Origin: Methylobacterium marchantiae
GTDB lineage: Bacteria; Pseudomonadota; Alphaproteobacteria; Rhizobiales; Beijerinckiaceae
Direction: 5' to 3'
Length of the DNA stretch: 64,000 nt
Assembly: GCF_022179405.1 (NCBI RefSeq)
Contig: NZ_BPQT01000026.1
Location: forward strand, 90,709-154,708
This document shows positions 54,001 through 64,000 of this stretch, piece by piece. A model generated the notes under the pieces. It had not been told where the DNA came from. It ran no database searches and saw only the letters and a list, made by a program, of their open reading frames with translations. A program made the translations under genes and the position numbers. Positions within the stretch are counted from its first letter, which is position 1. Each line of letters begins with the position of its first letter.

Positions 54001-54814
54001 GATCGATGCCACCGTCGCGCGGCTCGTCGAGCGGGTCCGTGCGGGCAACCTCTACGTCAACCGCAACCTCATCGGGGCCGCGGTCGGCGTCCAGCCCTTC
54101 GGCGGCATCGGCCTGTCGGGGACGGGGCCGAAGGCCGGCGGCCCGCTCTACCTCCGGCGGCTCCTGGCCTCGGCGCCGGTGGAGACCGGCCTCGGCCGGC
54201 GCCATGGTGCGATGCCGGCCGGCCTGACCGCCTTGCGCGACGCCCTGCGGATAGCGGGCCGCGAGAGGGAGGCGGCGCGCTGCGACGCCCATGCCGAACG
54301 GAGCCTCCTCGGGCTCGACATCGCCCTGCCCGGCCCGGTGGGCGAGAGCAACCGCTACAGCCTGCATCCGCGCGGAACGATCCTCTGCCTGCCGGCCACG
54401 GAGGCCGGGCTCTCCGCGCAGATCGCCGCCTGCCTCGCCACCGGCAACGCCCTCCGGCTGGCCTTGCCCGCCGCCCTGCGCCCCGCCCTCGATGCCCTGC
54501 CCGGCGCGGTCCGGGGCGCCATCGACGTGGCGGCGGGGCCGGACGCCCTGGGCTGCGCGGCGATCCTGGTCGAGGGCGGGGCGGACGCGATCCTCTCGGC
54601 GACGCGCCTTGCCGCCGCCCTGGCGGGCGCCGTCATCCCGGTTCTCGCCGTCTCACCTGGCGAACTCGAGCGCAATGACCGGGACTACCCCCTGGAATGG
54701 CTCCTGCGCGAGCGCAGCGTCAGCACCAACACCGCCGCGGCGGGAGGCAACGCTGCGCTGATGACCCTTGGGGAGGATGGCGATGCGATCGCGGCGACGA
54801 CCTCATCCTTGTAA
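51074..54814 (+). CDS. putA: Bifunctional PutA: proline dehydrogenase / P5C dehydrogenase
   Basis: The 1246-residue enzyme oxidises proline to glutamate. The proline dehydrogenase barrel (about 100-470) has SVKLSALHPRYERA, FNIDAEEADRLDLSLDLLEA, LVKGAYWDSEIKRAQ and FATHNARTLA. The P5C dehydrogenase (about 530-1040) has ISPWNFPLAIF, E809 in VAETGGQN and C843 in SAGQRCSAL. A further C-terminal domain (about 1070-1246) is the ALDH-like one of long PutAs. No ribbon-helix-helix domain is present, so it should not repress its own gene. ATG 51149 is a later possible start. Confidence 0.95.
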   Translation: MNNGPRPSIISPDSRPPFAGFQGPSMRIGELRYRIRAAHRRPEPECLGALIETAAQSPAEDAAATHLARHLVATLRARGARGPVEQLMREFSLSSAEGVALMCLAEALLRIPDASSRDALIRDKIGHGDWWSHLGHASSVFAGAATWGLAVTGRVVGPEEEAGLPAALTRVLRRAGEPAIRMGVDLAMRMLGGQFVTGRSIAEALRNSRHREAKGFRYSYDMLGEAARTADDAARYGRDYAGAIAAIGVASAGRGVLAGPGISVKLSALHPRYERAKRELVMGELLPRLADLALAACRHDIGFNIDAEEADRLDLSLDLLEALAMDERLAGWDGLGFVVQAYQKRAVPVLDFLIDLARRSGHRLMVRLVKGAYWDSEIKRAQVDGLDDFPVFTRKVHTDLSYLACARRLLAAGDAVFPQFATHNARTLADIVAMAGPDFQPGAYEFQCLHGMGETLYDEVVGGTLLDRPCRIYAPVGTHETLLAYLVRRLLENGANSSFVNRIADPAVLVDELVANPLARARRVVPPGSAHPGIALPRDLFAGMRANSRGLDLADEDVLADLGPSLIRGAATPRLCRPIPGEIGDGAPRAVLNPADGNDLVGHVVEADAATVDAAIARARSAAPAWAATPPSRRAAILASAADLIEERRDAFLGLLVREAGKSLANAVGEIREAVDFLRYYAAQAAGFEAATHRPLGSVACISPWNFPLAIFTGQVAAALAAGNAVLAKPAEETPLVAGLAVEILREAGIPDGVLALLPGEGAVGARLVADPRVEGVMFTGSTEVAKRIQAELAGRLGPEGRPIPFVAETGGQNVLIVDSSALPEQVVADVLASAFDSAGQRCSALRVLCLQEEIADRVLAMLKGAMAELSIGNPDRLATDIGPVISEASRRTIEAHVARMRERGHEVHRLPLPPSCATGHFVPPTLIAIDGIGDLLGEVFGPVLHVLRTRRDALDDLVTAIDETGYGLTFGVHSRIDATVARLVERVRAGNLYVNRNLIGAAVGVQPFGGIGLSGTGPKAGGPLYLRRLLASAPVETGLGRRHGAMPAGLTALRDALRIAGREREAARCDAHAERSLLGLDIALPGPVGESNRYSLHPRGTILCLPATEAGLSAQIAACLATGNALRLALPAALRPALDALPGAVRGAIDVAAGPDALGCAAILVEGGADAILSATRLAAALAGAVIPVLAVSPGELERNDRDYPLEWLLRERSVSTNTAAAGGNAALMTLGEDGDAIAATTSSL

Positions 54815-55044
54815 CGCACCGTCGGCATCGTCTGGTATGTAGGACCATGCGGCGCGGGTCCGTCACAGGGCTCCGAATTCGGGTTACTGCCATCTGACCA
54901 GCGGGAGCATTCACGCCGGGTGTGACGCCCACGCCGTCATTGTCATGCCGCGTCATGCCGCCTCCCTAAACCCGAGTTCGGAGCCATACAGTCCGTGGCA
55001 CGACGCTCACCGAAGACCTGTATACATGCTATGAGGGTTTCATC

Positions 55045-55296
55045 ATGAGCGCAGGCAAGTTCAAAATAAGTTATTCAGCGGCTGCGCAGCTTGCGTTGCT
55101 TCCGCCCGCCGAGAAATTAGCCTTGAAGCGCTTGTTTTCGAGCAATGACATTGAGCATCCGGGAACAACGAGGCCGACCAGCGATGGTCGGTTCGTGTCC
55201 AAGCTCGGAAGCAAACGTGTGCTTTGGCACCGGCAATCCTCGGACAGAAAGCCGGAAATCCTTTCGATCGTCGATCATTCCTTCGCTCAAGCCTAA
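55045..55296 (+). CDS. Small RelE/ParE-like hypothetical protein
   Basis: The 83-residue protein (start KFKISYSAAAQLALLPPAEK; end RVLWHRQ then EILSIVDHSFAQA) has the alpha-beta order and basic strands of RelE/ParE-type toxins, but the match is by look only and no catalytic residues are certain. The upstream gap holds TGTATACA at 55019-55026, a possible operator. It is directly followed by an ATG of a truncated gene, as in a toxin-antitoxin pair. Confidence 0.45.
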   Translation: MSAGKFKISYSAAAQLALLPPAEKLALKRLFSSNDIEHPGTTRPTSDGRFVSKLGSKRVLWHRQSSDRKPEILSIVDHSFAQA

Positions 55297-55448
55297 ATGA
55301 GCAGTTTCGAGAAAATTACATTCGACCTGAAGTGCGCCGATACCGAGTTGACATCGTTCAAGTCGTGGCTCGCCGCCGTGACCTTCGTCGGCGAAACCGC
55401 CACGCCAATGCCCCCCCGCGAGGGTGGCAATCACGATCCCGACCACGA
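55297..55448 (+). pseudogene. Hypothetical gene cut off by palindromic repeat
   Basis: The ATG directly follows the stop of the RelE-like gene. About 50 codons (MSSFEKITFDLKCADTEL, then FKSWLAAVTFVGETAT) look like a real protein. From 55449 the frame runs into the palindromic repeat and then antisense through the MEKHLA gene to 55737, which gives a meaningless tail. I infer the true 3' end was lost. It might have been the partner of the upstream gene. Confidence 0.5.
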
Positions 55449-55558
55449 CCTCATCCTGAGACGCCGAAGCGCAGCGAAGGCCTCGAAGGAGGCCTCCAGT
55501 TCACGCGAGGCTGCTGGAGGCCTCCTTCGAGGCCGCTGCGCAGCACCTCAGGATGAGG
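55449..55558. repeat. Palindromic repeat with 21-bp perfect inner stem
   Basis: The outer arms CCTCATCCTGAG (55449-55460) and CTCAGGATGAGG (55547-55558) match the copy at 24766-24806. Inside, 55479-55499 (GGCCTCGAAGGAGGCCTCCA...) is the exact reverse complement of 55514-55534, a 21-bp stem with a 14-nt loop. The whole could form a cruciform or strong RNA hairpin. Its right arm supplies the stop codon of the MEKHLA gene (TCA at 55548-55550). Confidence 0.9.
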
Positions 55559-56060
55559 GGGTGGGGAGGATCGGTGTCTTCACGAGTTCGGAGGCGTCGA
55601 GTTCCGCCGTTCCAGCTGGCACCGAAAACGTCGCGGCCTGGCCGTGGACCTTGCCGGCCTCGTCCATCAATTGCCAGACGATGGCGTCGCGGATCGGGAA
55701 GCGGGTGCCGTCCTTGCGGATGCGGATGCCGGCGTAGTTCGCTACGAATCCGTCGCGGGTGACGGCGTCGAGGAGGCGCTGCCGCTCGGCCCGCTCGGGC
55801 GCCTCCGCCGAGAGGCGGGAGGGAAGGCCGATGAGCTCGTCCCTGCGGTAGCCGAAGATGCGGAGGCCCGTGAGATTGGCATAGACGAAGCGGGGGTCCT
55901 CGCCGCCGTCATGGGCCAGGACGGCGAAGGGCGCCTCGGCATGGAGCCAGGCCGCGTCGTAGGCCGGCTCCGGCACCAGCGGCCGGCCGACGAGGCGCCG
56001 GAAGCTCTGCGTCAGCAGAGCGTAGAAACCGGGATCGTCGGAGACATCCACCTCAGGCAC
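55548..56060 (-). CDS. MEKHLA/PAS domain protein
   Basis: The 170-residue protein has a PAS-like MEKHLA domain: FYALLTQSFRRLVGRPLVP, AEAPFAVLAHDGGEDPRF, VYANLTGLRIFGYRRDELIG and IRIRKDGTRFPIRDAIVWQL. Such domains sense small molecules or light. The GTG at 56060 gives the usual family length, 8 nt after the VanZ-like stop. The last two codons and the stop lie in the palindromic repeat, so the original C-terminus may have been a little different. Confidence 0.8.
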   Translation of the reverse strand: MPEVDVSDDPGFYALLTQSFRRLVGRPLVPEPAYDAAWLHAEAPFAVLAHDGGEDPRFVYANLTGLRIFGYRRDELIGLPSRLSAEAPERAERQRLLDAVTRDGFVANYAGIRIRKDGTRFPIRDAIVWQLMDEAGKVHGQAATFSVPAGTAELDASELVKTPILPTPSS

Positions 56061-56068
56061 CCGGTCGC

Positions 56069-56428
56069 TCAGCGTGTCGCCGACGGCCGCTCGAACCGGG
56101 CATAGGCCGCCAGGACGAGATAGGCCGCGAGGCTGCCGAAAGCGGCGGCCGCCGCCTTCACCACGAAATCCGCGGTCCGGGCATGCCGGGTCGGCGAGAA
56201 TTCCTGGCCGAATTCGAGGATGCCGGCGACCGCCATGCCGGCCATCAGCCCGAGATACCAGCGCCTGGGATAGGCCAGGATCAGCAGGAACCCGAACAGG
56301 GCGTAGGCGCACATCCGCTCGACATTCGCCGGCGCCACCATGGGCCGAAGCCCGATCGGCGACAGGGTGACGAAGACGAGGGTCGCGAGGATGACGAAGA
56401 CCGACAGGCGCAAGAGTGTTCTCGTCAT
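56069..56428 (-). CDS. VanZ-like membrane protein
   Basis: The 119-residue protein has about four membrane helices and the VanZ-type pattern with VFVTLSPIGLRPMVAP and GILEFGQEFSPTRHARTADF. The Glu and Asp there are conserved in the family. VanZ relatives affect glycopeptide tolerance in some bacteria; here the role is unknown. It is co-directional with the MEKHLA gene. Confidence 0.8.
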   Translation of the reverse strand: MTRTLLRLSVFVILATLVFVTLSPIGLRPMVAPANVERMCAYALFGFLLILAYPRRWYLGLMAGMAVAGILEFGQEFSPTRHARTADFVVKAAAAAFGSLAAYLVLAAYARFERPSATR

Positions 56429-56821
56429 AGTTTATCTTACTTGAAACCTCTCGTACGCGTCATAGTGGCCGCGGCCACCAGTCCGGTACAATCAAAATCC
56501 GCGCCGCCATATGTGGCCACTTCCCCCGCAAATGGCATATCCAACGTTCGTCCGTGATTGCGTCCAGACAATGTCAGCGGTGTCACGCTTGAGGGCATTG
56601 TCCCTCTCTACAAGCGATGTTTCTTCAGCCTCGCACATCAGAAAATATTCTTAGTTTTTCCTTCCGGAGACGACCGGCTGGAAAGGGCGACGGTGCATCA
56701 TCTCGGCATCCGTGTTCCGAGCCGACCTCCCAAACAGCTTTAGATACTCAAGATAGCACTTGTTGCTTAATGACATCGTCCGCGTGTGGTGATATTTTTC
56801 TATTCTCTCAGGGAGGACTTC
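56429..56821. other. Upstream region of orphan HsdR-N gene, becoming AT-rich
   Basis: These 393 bases pass from genomic GC content to clearly AT-rich sequence from about 56630. I see no gene. The end carries a good AGGGAGGA ribosome-binding site for the next gene, and TTGCTT...GATATT near 56764-56794 might be a promoter. Confidence 0.45.
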
Positions 56822-57910
56822 ATGAGTATTGACGAAAAAATGCGCACTTTGGCGGACCGCATTAAGTCTCACTCAAGCGCCATGCTTACTGAAGAAGCAG
56901 TCAAAACAGCCATTATTTTGCCGTTCCTGGCAGCGCTCGACTATGATGTCTTCAACCCAAATGAGGTCGTACCCGAATTCACGGCAGATGCGGTCGGGAA
57001 AAAAGGAGAAAAAGTGGATTATGTTATCAAAATAGACGGCCAAATACGAATATTGATTGAATGCAAACCAATCACAACAAATCTAGACAAAGTCCATCTT
57101 GCACAACTTTATCGATATTTTTCAGTAACCTCTGCAAAATTTGCTATTCTAACCAACGGTCGGGTTTTTCATTTCCATACCGACCTAGAAGCGCCCAACA
57201 AACTCGATGAACGGCCATTTTTTACTTTTGAGCTGTCCGACCTTCACTCACAATTCCTATCAGAGCTTAAAAAATTCTCGAAATCAGATTTTAATATAGA
57301 TACCATTCTGCAGTCCGCTCATCGACTAAAATATACGTCGGCAATTAAAAAGGAAATTCTTTCACAGATAGAATCGCCAACAGAAGAATTCGTCCGAATT
57401 TTAATCTCGAACCTTCAAACCGGCCGCTTCACTGCTGCAATTCGCGAGCAGTTCACGCCGATGGTTAAATCCGCCTTCAGAGAGATCATTCGAGACTCCG
57501 TCCAGTCTCGTCTTTCGACGGCGCTTGCAGAGACCGAAATCTTAGATTTGTCGCCCGACGTGCCAGCGATAGAAGAAGCCGAAGAAATTGTTACTACAGA
57601 AGACGAAAAAGAAGGTTTTATGATTGTCAGAGCAATTGTTCGTGAAGTTCTAAAACCCAACAGAGTTATCATGAGAGATCAAAAAAGCTACTGTGGGATT
57701 TTAGCAGACAACAACAATCGTAAACCGATTGCCCGCCTTCATTTCAATAGAAGCATAAAATATCTCGGCTTGTTTGATAGAGACAAAGAAGAAAGAATAA
57801 AAATCGATAGCCTTGATCAGATCTACGAATATACGGATCGACTGAGGGCAACGGCTCGAATTTATGCAGAAGGAAACGGCATCAAAAGCGAGGAGGCGGT
57901 AGCAAATTAA
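56822..57910 (+). CDS. Orphan type I restriction HsdR N-terminal-like nuclease
   Basis: The 362-residue protein has a PD-(D/E)xK nuclease domain like the N-terminus of HsdR: an early TEEAVKTAIILPFLAALDYD helix, D66 in KVDYVIK, E80-x-K82 in ILIECKP, and QLYRYF near 95-100. The C-terminal half has a long helical part and a beta-rich end (RVIMRDQKSYCGILADN). There is no helicase motor and no HsdM or HsdS nearby. Codon use and base composition differ strongly from the surroundings, a sign of transfer. A defence role is possible but not shown. Confidence 0.8.
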   Translation: MSIDEKMRTLADRIKSHSSAMLTEEAVKTAIILPFLAALDYDVFNPNEVVPEFTADAVGKKGEKVDYVIKIDGQIRILIECKPITTNLDKVHLAQLYRYFSVTSAKFAILTNGRVFHFHTDLEAPNKLDERPFFTFELSDLHSQFLSELKKFSKSDFNIDTILQSAHRLKYTSAIKKEILSQIESPTEEFVRILISNLQTGRFTAAIREQFTPMVKSAFREIIRDSVQSRLSTALAETEILDLSPDVPAIEEAEEIVTTEDEKEGFMIVRAIVREVLKPNRVIMRDQKSYCGILADNNNRKPIARLHFNRSIKYLGLFDRDKEERIKIDSLDQIYEYTDRLRATARIYAEGNGIKSEEAVAN

Positions 57911-57920
57911 GGATAATATA

Positions 57921-57951
57921 TTGGCAACCCTTTAAAGCAAAGGGTTGCCAA
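57921..57951. terminator. Perfect 13-bp hairpin between convergent genes
   Basis: TTGGCAACCCTTT (57921-57933) pairs exactly with AAAGGGTTGCCAA (57939-57951), with a 5-nt loop. It lies 10 nt after the HsdR-N gene and 31 nt beyond the dnaE stop. In the dnaE direction TATATTATCC follows, so it may serve both genes as terminator. Confidence 0.8.
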
Positions 57952-57982
57952 TCAAGAGAAGCTTTGGCTCGCATACGACGCC

Positions 57983-61492
<3,510 letters not shown>

Positions 61493-61650
61493 GCCGCCAC
61501 CAATGCGAGTCGTTCGTTAGCGTAAACCAAACGTCGCCGACCAGGCCGCAATTGCCTGTGGAGAGAGCCATGGGCGCAACAGCCCTCTCCTCACCATGAC
61601 CTCTCTTCGCCAGCCCTCTTCTCGCAATGACCTCTCCTCGCGAGAAAACC

Positions 61651-63513
61651 CTATTCCGCCGGCAAGGCGAGGCGCTTGGCCTTCGGCTCCTTGCCGCGCG
61701 CCGTCTCGTCCAGCGCATCGGTGAACTGGAGGGCGGCGAGCTGGGCATAGAGCGCCCCTTGCGCGAGCAGGCTCTCATGCGTTCCGGTCTCGACGATCTT
61801 GCCGCCGTCGAGGACGAGGATGCGGTCGGCGGCCCGGATGGTGGCGAGGCGGTGGGCGATGACGAGGGTGGTGCGCCCGCGCATGAGGGTGTCGAGGGCC
61901 GTCTGCACCGCCCGTTCGCTCTCGGCGTCCAGCGCCGAGGTGGCTTCGTCGAGTAGCAGGATCGGCGCGTCCTTGAGGATGGCGCGGGCGATGGCGACGC
62001 GCTGGCGCTGGCCGCCGGACAGGGTCACGCCGCGCTCGCCCACCTGCGTGGCGTAGCCCTGCGGCAGGGCCCGGACGAACCCGTCCGCATGGGCGAGCTC
62101 GGCGGCGCGATGGACCTCCGCCTCGCTGGCCTGGGGCCGGCCGTAGCGGATGTTGTCCATCACCGAGCCGGAGAACACGGTGGGGTCCTGCGGCACCAGG
62201 GACATGCGCTCGCGCAGGGATTCCGGATCGACGCCGGCGATGTCGATGCCGTCGACGCGTACGATGCCCGATTGCGGATCGTAGAAGCGCAGCAGCGCCT
62301 GCAGCACCGTGGTCTTGCCGGCACCCGAGGGGCCGACCAGGGCGACGCGCTCGCCATGCGCCACCTGGAAGCTGATGCCGTCGAGGGAGGGATGCTCCGG
62401 CCGGGTCGGATAGGTGAGGCGGACCTGCTCGAAGGCCACCTCGCCGCGCGGCGGCACCGGTAGCAGGAGCGGCTCGGCGGGCGCGCGGATCGCCGGCTCG
62501 GCGGCCAGGATCTCGCCTAGCCGCTCGGCGGCGCCCGCGGCCTGGGCGAGTTCGCCGTAGACTTCCGAAAGCTGGCCGAGCGCGCTGGCGCCGAACACCG
62601 CGTAGAGCACGAATTGCGAGAGCTGACCGGCCGTCATCGTGCCCGCCAGCACGCCCTGGGCGCCGTACCACATCACCCCGACGACGCTGGCCGAGATCAG
62701 GAAGATCGCCACGCCGGTGAGGAGGGCGCGGGCCTTCACCGAATCGCGGGCGGCGGAATAGGCGTTCTCGGACGCCTGGCCGAAATGCTCGGCGGTGGCG
62801 CGGCCCATGCCGAAGGCCTGCATGGTGCGGATCGCCCCGATGGCTTCCGCCGCATAGGCCGAGGCATCGGCGAGCCGGTCCTGCGCCGCGCGCGAACGGC
62901 GTCTCACGCCGCGTCCGGACAGGATCAGCGGGAAGACGATGAGCGGGATCGCGACGAGGACGAGGATGGAGAGCTTGGGGCTGGTGATGACCATCATCAC
63001 CACGGCGCCCACGAACAGGAAGGCGTTGCGCAGCAGGATCGAGATCGAGACGCCGAAGACCGCCTTCACCTGGGTCGCGTCGGCGGTGAGCCGCGAGACG
63101 ATCTCGCCCGATTGCGAGCGGTCGAAGAAGGCCGGGTCGAGGATGGTGAGCCGGGCGAAGACCGCGCTGCGCAGGTCCGCGACCACGCGCTCGCCCAGCG
63201 TCACCACGGTGTAGTAGCGGGCCGCACTCGACAGGGCGAGCACCGTCACCACGCCGATCAGCGCCATGAAATAGGCGTCGATGACGCTGTGGCCCTCCGG
63301 CGAGAAGCCGTGATCGATCACCCGCCTGAGCGCGATGGGCACCACCAGGGTCGCCCCGGAGGCCGCCAGCAGCGACAGAAACGCCGCGAGGATGCGGCCG
63401 CGATAGACCAGCGCGAAGGGAATCAGCGGCTTCAGCGACCCGAGGGGGGCCTTGCCGCGACCCTCGCCGCCGGGAACGCCGCGACTGGAAGTTTTGTTAC
63501 GCCCGCGAGCCAT
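61651..63513 (-). CDS. ABC exporter, fused permease and ATPase (MsbA/BmrA-like)
   Basis: The 620-residue half-transporter has six membrane helices in the first ~330 residues and a C-terminal ATPase: Walker A GPSGAGKTT, the LVPQDPTVFSGSVMDN Q-loop, signature LSGGQRQRVAIARA, Walker B PILLLDEATSALD and the H-loop VIAHRL. It should work as a homodimer and export a lipid or drug-like molecule; the substrate is unknown. A charged Arg/Lys N-terminus precedes it. It ends 158 nt before the dnaE start on the same strand. Confidence 0.92.
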   Translation of the reverse strand: MARGRNKTSSRGVPGGEGRGKAPLGSLKPLIPFALVYRGRILAAFLSLLAASGATLVVPIALRRVIDHGFSPEGHSVIDAYFMALIGVVTVLALSSAARYYTVVTLGERVVADLRSAVFARLTILDPAFFDRSQSGEIVSRLTADATQVKAVFGVSISILLRNAFLFVGAVVMMVITSPKLSILVLVAIPLIVFPLILSGRGVRRRSRAAQDRLADASAYAAEAIGAIRTMQAFGMGRATAEHFGQASENAYSAARDSVKARALLTGVAIFLISASVVGVMWYGAQGVLAGTMTAGQLSQFVLYAVFGASALGQLSEVYGELAQAAGAAERLGEILAAEPAIRAPAEPLLLPVPPRGEVAFEQVRLTYPTRPEHPSLDGISFQVAHGERVALVGPSGAGKTTVLQALLRFYDPQSGIVRVDGIDIAGVDPESLRERMSLVPQDPTVFSGSVMDNIRYGRPQASEAEVHRAAELAHADGFVRALPQGYATQVGERGVTLSGGQRQRVAIARAILKDAPILLLDEATSALDAESERAVQTALDTLMRGRTTLVIAHRLATIRAADRILVLDGGKIVETGTHESLLAQGALYAQLAALQFTDALDETARGKEPKAKRLALPAE

Positions 63514-63683
63514 CGTGCCTCGTCATCGTCTCAAGAAAACACTCGCCGGGGCGATCTCCCTCGCCCGACCGCTTGTTCGGAGGAACCACGTGGGGTATAG
63601 GCCCGCCTTCATCCGATTGCGCGTGATCTAAGGCCGCGGGCCGCCAGGCGGGCCGGTCGGCGTGGCTATTCAAGGATTTCGTC

Positions 63684-63938
63684 ATGGCAAAGAGCGCGGC
63701 CGACAAGGCCAAGGGTACAGAGCATCCCGACTATCACTTCATCAAGGTCGTGATGACCGATGGGTCCGACTACATGACCCGGTCGACCTACGGCAAGGAG
63801 GGTGACACCCTCAACCTCGATATCGATCCGAACACGCACCCGGCCTGGACCGGCGGCGAGCAGAAGATGCTCGATCGCGGCGGTCGCGTCTCGCGGTTCA
63901 ATTCGCGCTTCGGCGCCCTGTCCTTCGGCAAGAAGTGA
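63684..63938 (+). CDS. rpmE: 50S ribosomal protein L31
   Basis: The 84-residue protein has the L31 core: [60 protein letters not shown]. It has no cysteines, so it does not bind zinc and is of the C-minus form, which matters for zinc economy alongside Zur. AAGGA lies before the ATG. The N-terminus is longer than in E. coli. It is divergent from the ABC exporter. Confidence 0.96.
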   Translation: MAKSAADKAKGTEHPDYHFIKVVMTDGSDYMTRSTYGKEGDTLNLDIDPNTHPAWTGGEQKMLDRGGRVSRFNSRFGALSFGKK

Positions 63939-63946
63939 CATTTTCG

Positions 63947-63984
63947 GATCGACCGGACTTGCCTTGAGGCGGGGCCGGTCGATC
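63947..63984 (+). terminator. rpmE terminator hairpin
   Basis: GATCGACCGG (63947-63956) pairs with CCGGTCGATC (63975-63984), a 10-bp stem with an 18-nt loop, starting 8 nt after the L31 stop. No strong T run follows, so it may work as an RNA end or with Rho. Confidence 0.6.
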
Positions 63985-64000
63985 TGGAACGAAAACAGGC

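Noticed and set aside
51104-54367. A 1087-codon minus-strand frame opposite putA
   Set aside because: Antisense shadow of PutA without any domain character.
55449-55737. Coding tail of the gene starting at 55297
   Set aside because: This part is the palindromic repeat plus antisense of the MEKHLA gene, so it is a chance open frame rather than native protein.
56440-57960. Integrative element with integrase or attachment sites
   Set aside because: The AT-rich insert shows no integrase, tRNA or flanking direct repeats that I can see, so only base composition argues for transfer.
61585-61650. Repeated CTCTC/TTCGC units after the ABC exporter gene
   Set aside because: The units are short and degenerate; too weak to call a repeat array or regulatory element.

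Overview
The window is high-GC DNA from an alphaproteobacterium of the Hyphomicrobiales, most like Methylobacterium or Methylorubrum. This is inferred from gene content: the aerobic cob pathway with cbtAB and cobW, matAB, a BcsS-like protein, an Fe-S bacterial photolyase, DnaE1, and RpmE next to an exporter. No rRNA, tRNA, CRISPR array or complete insertion sequence was seen. Genes are dense, and many are joined by 1 to 8 nt ATGA, GTGA or TGATG overlaps.

Layout: (1) 1-6.1 kb, minus strand: partial CYTH-like protein, MsrB, YihY/BrkB membrane protein, malonyl-CoA synthetase and malonyl-CoA decarboxylase. (2) 6.5-7.7 kb: an MFS transporter whose end forms a palindrome with cobC. (3) 7.7-29.5 kb: a cobalamin (B12) supercluster in several transcription units. 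cobC runs left and cobD right. cobP, cobO, a secreted chorismate-lyase-like protein and cobQ form a minus-strand unit. A cobalamin riboswitch leads cbtB, cbtA, DUF1636, cobW, cobN, cobG, cobH, cobI and cobJ. cobK faces back, and cobL, cobE, cobM and cobB finish the set. A DUF3616 protein and a decayed MFS transporter gene sit inside. cobA, cobF, cobS, cobT and the CobV step are not in the window.

(4) 29.5-38 kb: XRE regulator, IsdG/HmuQ-like heme monooxygenase, Fsr-type exporter, an exopolysaccharide-initiating sugar transferase, Zur facing a znuCB zinc importer led by a tiny membrane ORF, an ExoD-like protein and a BcsS-like protein. (5) 38-41.5 kb: a divergent light-repair cluster of Fe-S photolyase, an SDR lacking its catalytic tyrosine, a formyltransferase and a DUF2256 zinc-finger protein. 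(6) 41.5-45.6 kb: molybdenum-cofactor maturation genes (MocA, MoeA-like, XdhC split into two genes) and a periplasmic binding protein. (7) 45.9-54.8 kb: IF-1 paralogue, small membrane protein, ParC, RecO, lipoprotein, ChaC-like protein and PutA. (8) 55-58 kb: a disturbed region with a RelE-like ORF, a gene cut by a palindromic repeat, MEKHLA and VanZ proteins, then an AT-rich insert with an orphan HsdR-N nuclease-like gene. (9) 58-64 kb: DnaE, an ABC exporter and ribosomal protein L31.

The main theme is B12 synthesis and its cobalt supply under riboswitch control. The most notable oddities are a palindromic element read in frame through cobG, a second palindromic repeat family that cuts a gene and supplies a stop codon to its neighbour, the SDR without Tyr beside the photolyase, the secreted UbiC-like protein coupled to cobO, the zinc-operon leader ORF, the IF-1 paralogue and the orphan restriction-like nuclease.
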